A DNA stretch of 64,000 nucleotides from Sphingomonas bisphenolicum (GTDB taxonomy: Bacteria; Pseudomonadota; Alphaproteobacteria; Sphingomonadales; Sphingomonadaceae): contig NZ_AP018817.1 of assembly GCF_024349785.1 (NCBI RefSeq), forward strand, positions 2,759,501-2,823,500, read 5' to 3'. The position numbers were made by a program, and so were the translations under genes. Positions 41,759 to 53,202 of this stretch are shown here, one piece after another. The notes under the pieces are model-generated. The model was not told where the DNA came from. It saw only the letters and a program-made list of their open reading frames with translations, and made no database searches. Positions within the stretch are counted from its first letter, which is position 1; every line of letters starts with the position of its first letter.

Positions 41759-42646
41759 TCAGGCCGCATTCCGCTCCCATCCCAACCTCACCTTCCCTCC
41801 TGCCCGCAGCATGTCATTCCAGTCGTTGAACGGCACTGCCGGCCAAAGGACAATTATCTCGCGTTCCGGAAGCGCGTAGCTTCGCAAAGCTTTGGTTACG
41901 GCCCGCCTGCCCGCACGGTCGTTATCGGCGAGAAGAACCAGGCGCTTGATGCGGGACGGAATCTCGATCCGATCAAACCGCTCGGCGCCCAGACTCGCCC
42001 AGACCGGAATGGAGAGAAGCAAGGACGCCGAGAGGGCATTTTCCACCCCTTCTGCCAGTCCCAACGTCTCCATCGGTTCGAACAACTGCACGGCATCCCG
42101 ATATAGAGGACCCAGCGCGCGCTTCGTCCGGCTGAGCAAAGCCGGCCGGCCATTGGGTTGCAGGAATATCCGTTGCACGGCTGTCATACGGCGCGGCTGC
42201 CCCACAGCGACAAGCAACGCGGGCAACCGGCGAACCGGTCGACCTTGACCCAGGGGTGTGGCCGGGTGGTAGCGCATGAGATCATGGATCGCCGGGACTG
42301 CCCGGTTACGTAGATAGCGCTCCGCCGGGGTGCCGCTGACAGGTCGTCCTTCGCGCCAGAGACGAGCGGCATATCGCCGCATGTCGGCAGCAGGCGGGAA
42401 ACGCTCGGCCTTTCGGCTCTCCCCTTCAGGTACAACGAGCTTTTCACGTCTCAGCGCCGCCAGAATTTCGGTAATTGTGCAGCCGGCAAAACATTTGAAC
42501 AGAAGAGCGCTCCGACCGCACCTTACGGACAGGCTCGGCGTGCGATCCTCGTGAGCCGGGCATTGGCACATGCCCCGCCCGTTGGACCAGACGCCCCCGA
42601 GTCGCCGGACAATATGTTCTCCGGCTGCTGCCATGTCAGCGCTCAT
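41759..42646 (-). CDS. Toprim/DUF7146 protein with CHC2-like zinc finger
   Basis: A 295-aa DnaG-related protein. The N-terminal zinc motif is CQCPAHEDRTPSLSV with Cys52 and Cys56 (KCFAGC). The C-terminal toprim domain has the catalytic-type Glu in LAEGVENALSA and the DxD pair in LLADNDRAGRRA. Proteins of this size lack a full primase core and are found on alphaproteobacterial plasmids and islands. They may prime plasmid DNA synthesis or act as topoisomerase-like accessory factors (inference). It is the first gene of the leftward plasmid-type block 42.6 to 33 kb. Confidence 0.85.
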   Translation of the reverse strand: MSADMAAAGEHIVRRLGGVWSNGRGMCQCPAHEDRTPSLSVRCGRSALLFKCFAGCTITEILAALRREKLVVPEGESRKAERFPPAADMRRYAARLWREGRPVSGTPAERYLRNRAVPAIHDLMRYHPATPLGQGRPVRRLPALLVAVGQPRRMTAVQRIFLQPNGRPALLSRTKRALGPLYRDAVQLFEPMETLGLAEGVENALSASLLLSIPVWASLGAERFDRIEIPSRIKRLVLLADNDRAGRRAVTKALRSYALPEREIIVLWPAVPFNDWNDMLRAGGKVRLGWERNAA

Positions 42647-43047
42647 GGCAAACTCCGCGCGTCAGCCGTCAGGATGTTCGCGTCACCGGGAGAACGTTGC
42701 CGAGAAATGGGCCAACCTACGGGACGTGATTGCTGTGAAGGCTCAACATGCTTTCGGCCGAGCCAATCGGCCTGCGAGAGGATGGCTTGAAGGCAGTTTG
42801 ACAGGCCGGTGGCGAAAAGGCTGTTGAACATGGAGGATATCCTGAGATTAATATGAAGCCGACCTCTTCCCCCCCCTCCCCTCCTGTTCGATCCCAGGCG
42901 GTACCCCGGTGGCACTACGCCATTCGATATAAGAGCGTTGCTTTTGCGTGTCAGTTTGATGACACTCCCGGCTTACGAAACGGATCGGCCACCTCGCCTG
43001 GCTCTCCCGGCTATGGTCGCCGACGCATACAAGGGTCGGGTCGCACC
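42647..43047. other. Intergenic promoter region
   Basis: A 401-bp gap upstream of both the leftward toprim operon and the rightward LuxR-type gene. The latter's frame can be extended back to 42853, but that part encodes Pro/Ser/Arg-rich sequence with no ribosome site and looks non-coding. A C-run (CCCCCCCTCCCC, about 42868-42881) is notable. No operator could be assigned. Confidence 0.4.
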
Positions 43048-43629
43048 GTGACAAGCAACATTTTGCCTCCCGAGTTGGAGAAATATCGCACAGCCGTCGA
43101 GTCGCTGACCCAGCGTCAGCGGCAATGCATGGCGCATGTTGCCCGAGGGCTGACATCGAAGCGCATTGGAGGAAAACTCGGTATCCGCTCCGGAACAGTC
43201 GACAAGCATATCGAGAACGCCCGGAATATCCTTGGTGAAATGGACCGGTTTGATGCGGCGCAGATTATCCTCGCGTTCGAGGAACCTGGTCTGAACATCC
43301 CCGCCGACACCCAATTTCTACTACCCTCCCAATCGTTGGGAATAGATTTCGGAGGTATGATCGCGGCAACTGTCCCTGCTGATCACGAAGCAGATGGGCA
43401 TCCGCACGATGATGGGCAGCTTGTTGAGGAGCAGGGAAGCTACACGCTCGAACGCCTCACGACGTCCTTCATCGGCTGGGTCCCGCTCCGCTCAGGCTGG
43501 AGACCGAGTAATGACCTAGACCAATCAAAAGCCATCGTTACCGCAGCGGCATTGGGCGCCCTGGCGCTCCTGCTTGCCGGCGCGGCCATATCGCTTCTTA
43601 CGGTCATGGACAGTCTAGCCCACCCGTAA
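43048..43629 (+). CDS. Membrane-tethered LuxR-type HTH regulator
   Basis: I favour the GTG at 43048, giving 193 aa (VTSNILPPELEKY...). A LuxR-type helix-turn-helix lies near the N-terminus: ESLTQRQRQCMAHVARGLTSKRIGGKLGIRSGTV, with the conserved second helix about residues 36-58. The middle is acidic and His-rich (DHEADGHPHDDG). The last 25 residues contain a hydrophobic segment (AALGALALLLAGAAISLL), so the protein is probably tail-anchored in the inner membrane with its DNA-binding domain in the cytosol. Many sphingomonads carry several such proteins; their targets are unknown. No sensor domain or kinase partner is adjacent. Confidence 0.75.
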   Translation: MTSNILPPELEKYRTAVESLTQRQRQCMAHVARGLTSKRIGGKLGIRSGTVDKHIENARNILGEMDRFDAAQIILAFEEPGLNIPADTQFLLPSQSLGIDFGGMIAATVPADHEADGHPHDDGQLVEEQGSYTLERLTTSFIGWVPLRSGWRPSNDLDQSKAIVTAAALGALALLLAGAAISLLTVMDSLAHP

Positions 43630-43692
43630 GGCCACCATTTGACAATCAACTTCATGAACCATGCATTCCTGTGGAATGCGGGAGGAGACTTC

Positions 43693-44043
43693 ATGCCCAG
43701 ACAACGTCAGATTATCGCCCATTCGATCGCGCAGCGGCTGCATGCTGCGGAGGAAGCTATTGACCTTGCGGCGGCCCGTATCGCCGAACTCAATGCCGCA
43801 CTGCCCCTTGCTCGTCTTGAGGGGCGCCTTGGAGCAGCGATCGGGCAGGACGCATTTGCATCCTCCGCCACGGCCATCATGCTGGTGGCCAAGACGCGGG
43901 CAGAGCTCGTCGCGACCCATGACCAGCTCAAGCGCGTGAGTGACGACATCGGTCTTGGCGAGCAGGCCTATGGCGATGTCTTCAAGGTCGCAACTGGCCA
44001 AAGCCAGCAGCAGCCTCTCGCGCACCATCTACGCGCCGCCTGA
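43693..44043 (+). CDS. Small helical hypothetical protein
   Basis: A 116-aa protein starting MPRQRQIIAHSIAQ; GGAGGAG lies 5 nt upstream of the ATG. It is Ala-rich and almost wholly helical, with a likely coiled coil or antiparallel hairpin, and has no motif I recognise. It is 63 bp downstream of the LuxR-type regulator and may be cotranscribed with it. Codon use and the strong ribosome site support it as a true gene. Confidence 0.65.
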   Translation: MPRQRQIIAHSIAQRLHAAEEAIDLAAARIAELNAALPLARLEGRLGAAIGQDAFASSATAIMLVAKTRAELVATHDQLKRVSDDIGLGEQAYGDVFKVATGQSQQQPLAHHLRAA

Positions 44044-44096
44044 GCGACGAGTGTCAAGCGCTTGACTGGGAATGAGATTTCCATTTCGAAGTCGAT

Positions 44097-44537
44097 ATGA
44101 CCAGACAAATGTTATTCGTCGGACTTTTGGTCCTAAGCTCGATCTATGGGTTCGCAAAGGGTGGCCGGCCCGAGCAGATCGGGGCGGCAACCTTTGTGAG
44201 CGGCGTCCTCGCCAGCATAGCGCTTGCCCATCCCGTTGCCTTCCGGTTCCAGGGTGTCGAGCACGGCATGCTCTTTGTCGACACGGCCATGTTGGGTGTT
44301 TTCCTATGGCTTTCTTTCAAAAGCACGCGATTTTGGCCGCTCTGGGTTTCGGGAATGCTGGTGGCGGAACTTTCGGTGCACGCAATGCGCGTCGCTGTGC
44401 CGGCGGTGGTGCCAAAAGCCTATATGGATGCCGTGGCGCTCTGGAGTTGGATTGCCCAGATCATCCTGATTGCCGCGACTTGGCGACACCAGCGGCGGCT
44501 CGTCCGGGCGGGTGTCGACAAATCCTGGAAGATCTGA
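44097..44537 (+). CDS. Four-segment integral membrane protein
   Basis: A 146-aa protein with about four hydrophobic helices (roughly 5-22, 32-47, 58-75 and 110-130) and a positively charged C-terminus (RHQRRLVRAG), suggesting a cytosolic tail. I do not recognise a family beyond small inner-membrane proteins shared by sphingomonads. Its last ~55 bp overlap the probable beginning of radC in a different frame, so the two are coupled or radC starts later than the open frame. Confidence 0.65.
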   Translation: MTRQMLFVGLLVLSSIYGFAKGGRPEQIGAATFVSGVLASIALAHPVAFRFQGVEHGMLFVDTAMLGVFLWLSFKSTRFWPLWVSGMLVAELSVHAMRVAVPAVVPKAYMDAVALWSWIAQIILIAATWRHQRRLVRAGVDKSWKI

Positions 44538-45106
44538 TCGGCCTGGGGACACCCGATCGTGCGCGAGAATTATCAGACCGGCTTCTCGAACGATTTGGAT
44601 CGTTCCCCGAGGCCCTCAATGCCACGGAGGGCGAGCGCATCAAAGCCGTCGGCGGCGATGATCTGGAGGGCCTGTTTTCATCGGTTCGAACGGCTATCCA
44701 CCACGTCCTGCGAGATCGCCTTTTGCGTGGAGCCGTGCTGGCCGATGAGCGCGCCGTCCTTGACTATCTGAGGGGCGTGATGGCGTTCGCCCCGCAAGAG
44801 CAGTTTAGGGTGCTCTATCTCAATGCAGGCAATGAGCTTTTATGCGATGAGGTGGCCAGCATCGGCTCTGTTTCTACCGTTCATATTTACCCACGCGAAG
44901 TGCTCAAGCGATGTCTTGAGCTTGGCGCGACCGCCATCATCGTCGCGCACAATCATCCATCTGGTCGTCTAGTCGCCTCCCGGAGCGACAGGGTCATGAC
45001 CCGCAACCTCGTCGAGGCGGCCAAGGCGCTGGGCGTCGCAGTGCACGACCATATCCTTGTCGCCCGGGAGGGCAGCCTGAGCTTTCGTAGAAAAGGATTT
45101 TTGTAG
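44480..45106 (+). CDS. radC: RadC-family JAB/MPN protein
   Basis: About 208 aa. The start is uncertain: family-like sequence begins near 44520 (ILEDLIGLGTPDRARELSDRLLERFGSFPEALNA), and the only start codon giving full coverage is the TTG at 44480, inside the upstream membrane-protein gene. The JAMM metalloprotease-like motif is intact (HNHPSG, then SRSD). The N-terminal helix-hairpin-helix region of chromosomal RadC is short here, as in plasmid and phage RadC (about 160-230 aa), which are often found on mobile elements beside antirestriction genes. The role in DNA repair claimed for RadC is doubtful; activity unknown. Confidence 0.85.
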   Translation: MATPAAARPGGCRQILEDLIGLGTPDRARELSDRLLERFGSFPEALNATEGERIKAVGGDDLEGLFSSVRTAIHHVLRDRLLRGAVLADERAVLDYLRGVMAFAPQEQFRVLYLNAGNELLCDEVASIGSVSTVHIYPREVLKRCLELGATAIIVAHNHPSGRLVASRSDRVMTRNLVEAAKALGVAVHDHILVAREGSLSFRRKGFL

Positions 45107-45172
45107 GCAGGCGCCCGCCGCGATCGGCACGACCGATCACGCGCCGCGTCGCTTAGTGAAGGGAGAAAATTA

Positions 45173-45595
45173 GTGCCGCATCAAGTCGTTGCTCGCATGG
45201 ACACCTGCCGCAAGCTGGTGACGATGCGCAAGGCCCTGGGTGACACGCTGGGCTATCGCTATTGCGCCAGTCCCGTCTGGGACATGCTTCTGGAACTCTA
45301 TATTGCCGCCAGAGAGAAAAGGACCGTATATCTCTGGTCGCTCTGCAGTTTCGCAAATGTCCCGTACCCCACCGCATGTCGCAAGGTGTACGAAATGGAG
45401 AAGATCGACTTGGTCTTTTGCAATGCGACCAATCGGTACCGACGCGGAATTAGGGTCAGCCTGACCGAGAAGGGGCAAGGGGTCGTCGAGTCGCTTCTCG
45501 ACCGGCTCGCCGAGATTTACAAAGCCAACATAGGAACGCGCGCCGACATCTCCGAGCTTGTCAGCGTGGACAAGCGCACCAAAAATGCCAATTGA
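45173..45595 (+). CDS. Winged-helix (MarR-like) regulator
   Basis: A 140-aa protein with a GTG start (GGAG 8 nt upstream). It contains a winged-helix pattern: VWDMLLELYIAAREKRTVYLWSL, a recognition helix VPYPTACRKVYEMEK and wing GIRVSLTEKGQGVVESLL. This is a MarR-like or 'HTH-plus-LTEKG' type used by sphingomonad regulators. It follows radC by 66 bp on the same strand. It could regulate radC or the neighbouring SOS genes; no operator is visible. Confidence 0.75.
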   Translation: MPHQVVARMDTCRKLVTMRKALGDTLGYRYCASPVWDMLLELYIAAREKRTVYLWSLCSFANVPYPTACRKVYEMEKIDLVFCNATNRYRRGIRVSLTEKGQGVVESLLDRLAEIYKANIGTRADISELVSVDKRTKNAN

Positions 45596-45709
45596 TTAAG
45601 TCCAGGCGACGGTTGCGTCCGTCACTTGGCATCTGGCTCGAGCAGTCCACTTCGGCCAGATCCAACGAACTCCGGGAGGCAGCAGCAAGCCCTCCGCACG
45701 ATGATCTGT

Positions 45710-48921
<3,212 letters not shown>

Positions 48922-48925
<4 letters not shown>

Positions 48926-50733
48926 CCGAACACACCATGGATGTGCCAGGAGAGATCGCCCGACCGCAGATTTTCGCCATCGCCGCGCCGGAACACCCAG
49001 AAACGCTCGCCCCGCTCATTTTCCACTCGGAAATAATCGCGTACGGCATAGCTCTCGCCGCGCCGACGCCACCATTCCCCCCGAATACGCTCCGGCCCGT
49101 CTGCCCGCACTACGACATGGGCGACACCCCGCCAGACGAAGCGGCGCGGCGGTTGATCGGGAAGCTCGGCCATGACATGGTCGATCCGCTCTGGCCGCAG
49201 CAGGATGCGCGCGGGCCTTGGCCATAAGGTCGGCCAGGGCATAGCATCAGCCAGTGGCGCGATGCGCCCAACGCCGCGCTCGGGCACATCACTCTCGCAC
49301 ATGGTCGGACGGTAAATGGCCCCCTGCCCCAGCCGCGCAACGATCTGATCGACGAGGAGCGCGATATCCGCTTCTTCGCCCATCCCCAGATCGGCATCGA
49401 TCGCCGTGGGCGCCAGGGGTTCGCTGCGCAGCGCGAGCAGTCGCATGCGCTCGATACCGAAGCCTGGATCAATGGTCTCGATCTTCATGGCGAGCAGCCG
49501 CAGCATATGGCCGATGTCGCGCGTGCCCCGCGCGGTCCCGACCGTGACGATCTGTTCCTCCTTGTCCACCCGCTCGCAGACAAGGCGCAGAAGCCGCACG
49601 CCAAGCCCTCGTTCGCGCAATGTCCGCGCCAGATCATCGGCAAGGTTGGCCATGACCCGCGCGATCGTCTCGGCCGAGCCAATGGGTTCGGCAAAGACAC
49701 GCAGCACCTGCGGCAATTCGAATGGCACGATGCCGACGAGCGGCTCGCCAACCCGGCCGATCGCTTGGTCGAGCCGGTGAAGCAGGCTGGCCCCAAAGCG
49801 GCGGCCGAGCGGCGCGCGCGGCATGGCGATGAGATCGGCAATGCGCTCGATCCCAAGGCGCTGGGCGGCGCTGCGCTGGCGGTCATCGAGCCGCAGCGCC
49901 GCTACCGGCAATCTGTTGATCGCTTCCAGTTCCCCCTGCACGCTGCAGATCGCAATGCGCTCTTTGCCATAGCGGGCGAGCGCATGGGCAGCACCCGCCG
50001 TGCCCGCTATAGCGACGCGCGCGTCCAGTCCGATCCGGTGGCAAAAACCGATAAGGCGCCGCGCCATCGCCTTCTCGCCGCCAAAAAGATGGGCCACGCC
50101 GGTCAGGTCCATGAGCAGCCCGTCAGGCGCGTCCACTTGTGCGGTCGGCGTCCAGCGCCGCACGGCGAACAGCGCGAGCCGTTCCAACTCCCGCCCATCT
50201 CCCACCGGGTCAGCGTCGCGCGCATCGAGGCCGGCCACCATGGCTTTGGCCTGGGTGAGCGGCATGCCGGGAAAGAGACCAAGGCTTGCCGCATGCGCGT
50301 CGACCGCGGCGATCACCCTGCGCTGCTTTTGAAGGGTGCTGGTGACGAGCGGCGGCATTTCCAGCTGCGTATCCGCAACAGGCTTCAGATTTGGCGCTGC
50401 CGCTTGCTTGTCTGATTTGAACAGATTGTCGGCCGCCTCCGAGCGGCGGCCGAGTTCACGCGGCGAGGGACGCTGATGCACAGGCAGGCTGTCGATCTGT
50501 TCCTCGCGGCTGGCCATGGCAGCACCTGCCCCTGTGTTCTGCGCCCAGCGCGCGCCAGGACGCCACCCGCCGCCACGTGGGCAGGAGCAGGACGAGCCGT
50601 CATCCTCTTCGAGCGGGACGAGGGGCAGTTGGGGCGCAGATGTCCGTTCAGGCGGCCTGCCGGTCCTCGCCTCGTTTCGGCGTAGCCGATCGACGGCGAG
50701 GCTCGGCAGGAACAGCGAGGCGACCCGTCGCAT
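48922..50733 (-). CDS. imuB: ImuB, Y-family polymerase-like mutasome factor
   Basis: A 603-aa protein. I choose the ATG at 50733 ([17 protein letters not shown]), which matches ImuB N-termini; it overlaps imuA by 86 bp. It has the Y-family fold ([19 protein letters not shown]) but an altered active site, in keeping with its role as a catalytically inactive scaffold linking DnaE2 to the beta clamp. The clamp-like segments are in the C-terminal half. An unusual low-complexity insertion of ~90 residues follows the first 20 ([13 protein letters not shown]..., then [13 protein letters not shown]), making the protein about 100 residues longer than typical. The imuB stop overlaps the dnaE2 start. 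Confidence 0.92.
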
Positions 50734-51409
50734 CGCAGCCCTCCAGCAGCCAGTTATCAGGATGCCCGCCGCGCTGGCGCACCAGTGACACCTGCCAGCG
50801 CGACCGACCGACGCCGGGCACCGGCAAGGGATCGGACGGCGCACAGCCGATGCGCCAGCGCGTCAGCGCGGAAGACGGTTGGCCCAGCGGATCTTGCGCG
50901 GACCGTCGCCAGCGCCGTAGCAGCAAGGCCATGGTGTTTCCTTCCTCGGCCGCAAGCTGCAGGCGGCGCGTGGCTGTCATGCCGATGCGGGTGACCTCGC
51001 ACACCACGGCGGCAAGCGCGCCATGGCGCAGCGCCTCCTCCATAATCGCAAGGGCGTCATCGTCCTTTCCCGCTTCTACCTGGATCAACCGGGTCGCCGG
51101 CACACCGGCGCAGGCAAGGCCGGGCGCGAATAGATCGGGCTGCGCCATGATCCAGAAAATGTCCCCTTCCGACGCTCTGGCCGCGATACCCGCAGTGAAG
51201 AGGGTGGCGGCGGCGTCATCGCCAAGCGCGACGGTTTGGCCGGCAATTTCGTGCAGCGCCGCGCGCGCCAGCCCGCCTGCTGCCAGGCGGTCATCGACGA
51301 TGGGAATACCAAACGGCAGGCATGGGACATCGGCCCGCGAAACCGGCGCAATGGCCTGGATTTCGGCAATGAGGGCTTGCAGCCTGTGCGGGCGCGGGGC
51401 AGTCGACAT
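50648..51409 (-). CDS. imuA: ImuA, RecA-like mutasome accessory protein
   Basis: A 253-aa RecA-fold protein of the ImuA type: LPFGIPIVDDRLAAGGLARAALHEIAG, then a nucleotide-like region GDDAAATLFTAG and FWIMAQPDLFAPGLACAG. Classical Walker A is degenerate, as usual in ImuA. It inhibits or loads ImuB/DnaE2 at lesions in SOS mutagenesis. It is the first gene of the imuA-imuB-dnaE2 cassette, with a LexA box 19 bp upstream. The C-terminal ~30 residues ([13 protein letters not shown]...) overlap imuB in another frame. Confidence 0.93.
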   Translation of the reverse strand: MSTAPRPHRLQALIAEIQAIAPVSRADVPCLPFGIPIVDDRLAAGGLARAALHEIAGQTVALGDDAAATLFTAGIAARASEGDIFWIMAQPDLFAPGLACAGVPATRLIQVEAGKDDDALAIMEEALRHGALAAVVCEVTRIGMTATRRLQLAAEEGNTMALLLRRWRRSAQDPLGQPSSALTRWRIGCAPSDPLPVPGVGRSRWQVSLVRQRGGHPDNWLLEGCDATGRLAVPAEPRRRSATPKRGEDRQAA

Positions 51410-51421
51410 GACGGTTGAGAC

Positions 51422-51820
51422 TCACTTGTTCCCTATATGTTCCTTTGATCCTGTCACAGAGTCAATTGATCGAGATCGCACTGGCGCATGTGCCCTGAGC
51501 GGGTCACAAAAATCAGGCCCGCCGAAAAGCGGCCCGCCGTCCTCAACCGCACGGGCATTCTCGCCCTCGTCGTCTGAACCGCGCCATCTAACGATAAATC
51601 TCCGCTCGATAGCAGCGGCAATGCGCTCGACGATATCGAGGCGCGCGCCGCGGGACCGGGCAAAATTCCGATCCGACAAAGCCCGGCGTACCCAGAGCGG
51701 TGCCATCGAAAGTGCGATGGAAATATCGACGCGCAGCTGATGCGCGCGCCCCAGCCGCTCACGGCCTTCGGGCACGAGAAGGTCATCGGCTAAAGAGTGA
51801 TCTGGCTCATCTGATTCCAT
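51422..51820 (-). CDS. Small hypothetical protein upstream of imuA
   Basis: A 132-aa protein starting MESDEPDHSLADDLL. The first ~90 residues look like a compact helical domain (QLRVDISIALSMAPLWVRRALSDR, then LDIVERIAAAIERRF). The last ~35 are low-quality and overlap the imuA LexA box, so the gene may be shorter or fading at its 3' end. A LexA box lies 13 bp upstream of its start and it ends 12 bp before imuA, so it is probably part of the SOS operon. Family unknown to me. Confidence 0.6.
   Translation of the reverse strand: MESDEPDHSLADDLLVPEGRERLGRAHQLRVDISIALSMAPLWVRRALSDRNFARSRGARLDIVERIAAAIERRFIVRWRGSDDEGENARAVEDGGPLFGGPDFCDPLRAHAPVRSRSIDSVTGSKEHIGNK
51428..51442 (-). promoter_or_regulatory. 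LexA box upstream of imuA
   Basis: GTTC-N7-GTTC on the plus strand (GAAC-N7-GAAC towards imuA), the direct-repeat LexA site of alphaproteobacteria. It ends 18 nt before the imuA start codon. Confidence 0.85.
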
Positions 51821-51832
51821 GATCGAAGCCTA

Positions 51833-51847
51833 GAACATATCAAGAAC
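51833..51847. promoter_or_regulatory. LexA box between SOS genes (1)
   Basis: GAAC-N7-GAAC, 13 nt upstream of the minus-strand small gene (start 51820) and 106 nt upstream of the plus-strand DUF6771-like gene. It may control both divergent genes. Confidence 0.8.
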
Positions 51848-51952
51848 GCACTTTGCAAGAGGCGCTGCGAGTTATCCACAGATAACTGGAGCGATGCCAT
51901 GTCACAGCCCTGCTATTGCGCCAATGCACATTGACGCTCATAGGCGACGGCC

Positions 51953-52126
51953 ATGGACGACCATTTAAAAGCGATCATCGAACGGACGGTCGAACGCGCG
52001 CCCCAATGGCTTCGCAATGATCTTGGCGGTAAGGATGGTAATGCCCGCCGCAGCGCTGAGGAGACGCTTGCAGCCATGATCGCTAACGCACTGCACGAAG
52101 GGGCCGGCGAAAAACCGAGGGCGTGA
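51953..52126 (+). CDS. DUF6771-like small protein
   Basis: A 57-aa protein (MDDHLKAIIERTVERAPQWL..., then EETLAAMIANALHEGAG). The pattern ERAPQWLRNDL with a C-terminal helix is what I know as DUF6771 from sphingomonads; function unknown. It is divergent from the imu operon and shares the LexA-box-containing gap with it. Confidence 0.65.
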   Translation: MDDHLKAIIERTVERAPQWLRNDLGGKDGNARRSAEETLAAMIANALHEGAGEKPRA

Positions 52127-52337
52127 TTTCTGACAGTGACCGAAAAGACCGATCTCAATCTGACCCTCGGCTTGAATCTCCAAGCCAAGCCTCTAGATTG
52201 AAATGGTCCCCCTTCCCCCCTTTGGATGGCACCTCCCTGAATCTTGGCCTCGTCGTTGAGCTTGCTCCGGCGGGGTTTTCTTTCGCCTGCGAGATCGAAC
52301 ATCGCGTCATCCGTCGCATGCCGACCACCCATGCCCC

Positions 52338-52676
52338 CTAACCTCTATGCTGATGCACGCCTCGCCGCCATTCGCGCTCGTCGGGGAGGGGATATGTGAT
52401 GCGCGGCGGCTCGTTCGTCGTCTCCATCCGGAGCGGCCGGATCTTTCGGCCAAGGCGCTCGGTGCAGTCCTTGCAGTAGAGGTGGCGAATGCCGTCGCGA
52501 AAATCATCGCTCCAGCCTTTCCGCCGAAATCGCCACCACAGGCCAATTGGTTCAAAGGTGACGCTTTTGTGACAGCGGCAGGTGACCTTGATCGAGTAAC
52601 GCCATAAAGCGGCCTCGAAGATCGAGGTGGCCGACCTTTGCTCGTCCCCATGGCCGATAGCATCAACCGGGCGCAT
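52338..52676 (-). CDS. Zinc-ribbon-like hypothetical protein
   Basis: A 112-aa protein starting MRPVDAIGHGDEQRSATS. It has CRCHKSVTFEP followed by GLWWRFRRKGW and YCKDCTERLGRK; the C-x-C...C-x2-C spacing suggests a zinc ribbon. A recurring alphaproteobacterial sequence of the same kind (ALWRY.I.VTC.C...F.P..LWW.F..RGW) is known to me without function. Its start overlaps the end of the upstream gene at 52663 by 14 bp, so the two are coupled under the LexA box at 52931. Confidence 0.65.
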   Translation of the reverse strand: MRPVDAIGHGDEQRSATSIFEAALWRYSIKVTCRCHKSVTFEPIGLWWRFRRKGWSDDFRDGIRHLYCKDCTERLGRKIRPLRMETTNEPPRITYPLPDEREWRRGVHQHRG

Positions 52677-52899
52677 CGACCTTCGTCCGCATGATGGCTG
52701 TAGCCCAGGCGGTTGCGCCGACCATGAACGGGCCATCGTCACGAAGCCCTGCGCGAATCTCCTCGATGAAAGAGCGATTGCCAAGCCCGCGCGCTTCCAG
52801 CGCCGTAGCGACAGCATCTCGAATTTCAGCGAGTTTTAGACCGTTCAACCCGCAAGTTTGCCCTTCGAAATCATGTTCGATGAGCCGCTGATTAGTCAT
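52663..52899 (-). CDS. Small hypothetical protein in SOS-type operon
   Basis: A 78-aa protein with start at 52899 (MTNQRLIEHDFEGQTCGLNGL). It contains two likely helices (LKLAEIRDAVATALEARG, then FIEEIRAGLRDDG) and a hydrophobic C-terminus (MVGATAWATAIMR). No family recognised. The LexA box at 52931-52945 is 31 nt upstream in the right orientation, and the gene overlaps the zinc-ribbon-like gene downstream, forming a two-gene SOS operon. Confidence 0.6.
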   Translation of the reverse strand: MTNQRLIEHDFEGQTCGLNGLKLAEIRDAVATALEARGLGNRSFIEEIRAGLRDDGPFMVGATAWATAIMRTKVDAPG

Positions 52900-52930
52900 G
52901 AATTTGATCCTTCCGATTCGAGCTGTAGTA

Positions 52931-52945
52931 GAACATAATAGGAAC
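52931..52945. promoter_or_regulatory. LexA box between divergent SOS operons (2)
   Basis: GAAC-N7-GAAC, 31 nt upstream of the minus-strand operon (start 52899) and 95 nt upstream of the plus-strand operon (start 53041), which encodes the SOS-associated peptidase homologue and an AlkB-like protein. One site may serve both directions. Confidence 0.82.
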
Positions 52946-53040
52946 AATATGGAGTCTCGCCCTTGGCTTTGTTCTCTTCACGTTCTATTTTCGTCGATCC
53001 GAGCAGCAGAGTCGCAGCGAGCGCAGAATGGAGAGAAGCG

Positions 53041-53202
53041 ATGCAGGAGCGCAGAAAGCTAAGCCTGAAACACGAACCCAGACCTGTTGAGCCGGCCACA
53101 AGCGGGCCGGATCGATTGGAGACGGAGCACCATCAAGGTGTCCCGCGCTATCACCCCGCGCATGATCCGCAGTTGGTCAGTGACGACGAGGTCCCCTGGT
53201 GA
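53041..53202 (+). CDS. Small hydrophilic protein upstream of SOS peptidase
   Basis: A 53-aa protein; the ATG at 53041 has GGAGAG 6 nt upstream. It reads MQERRKLSLKHEPRPVEPATSG and ends in a proline/histidine-rich stretch (GVPRYHPAHDPQLVSDDEVPW). The family is unknown. It directly precedes the peptidase gene, with overlapping frames, so it is the first gene of a LexA-regulated operon. Confidence 0.5.
   Translation: MQERRKLSLKHEPRPVEPATSGPDRLETEHHQGVPRYHPAHDPQLVSDDEVPW

Noticed and set aside
42853..43047. N-terminal extension of the LuxR-type regulator
   Set aside because: The extra 65 codons are Pro/Ser/Arg-rich with a C-run and no ribosome site; the GTG at 43048 starts sequence typical of the family.
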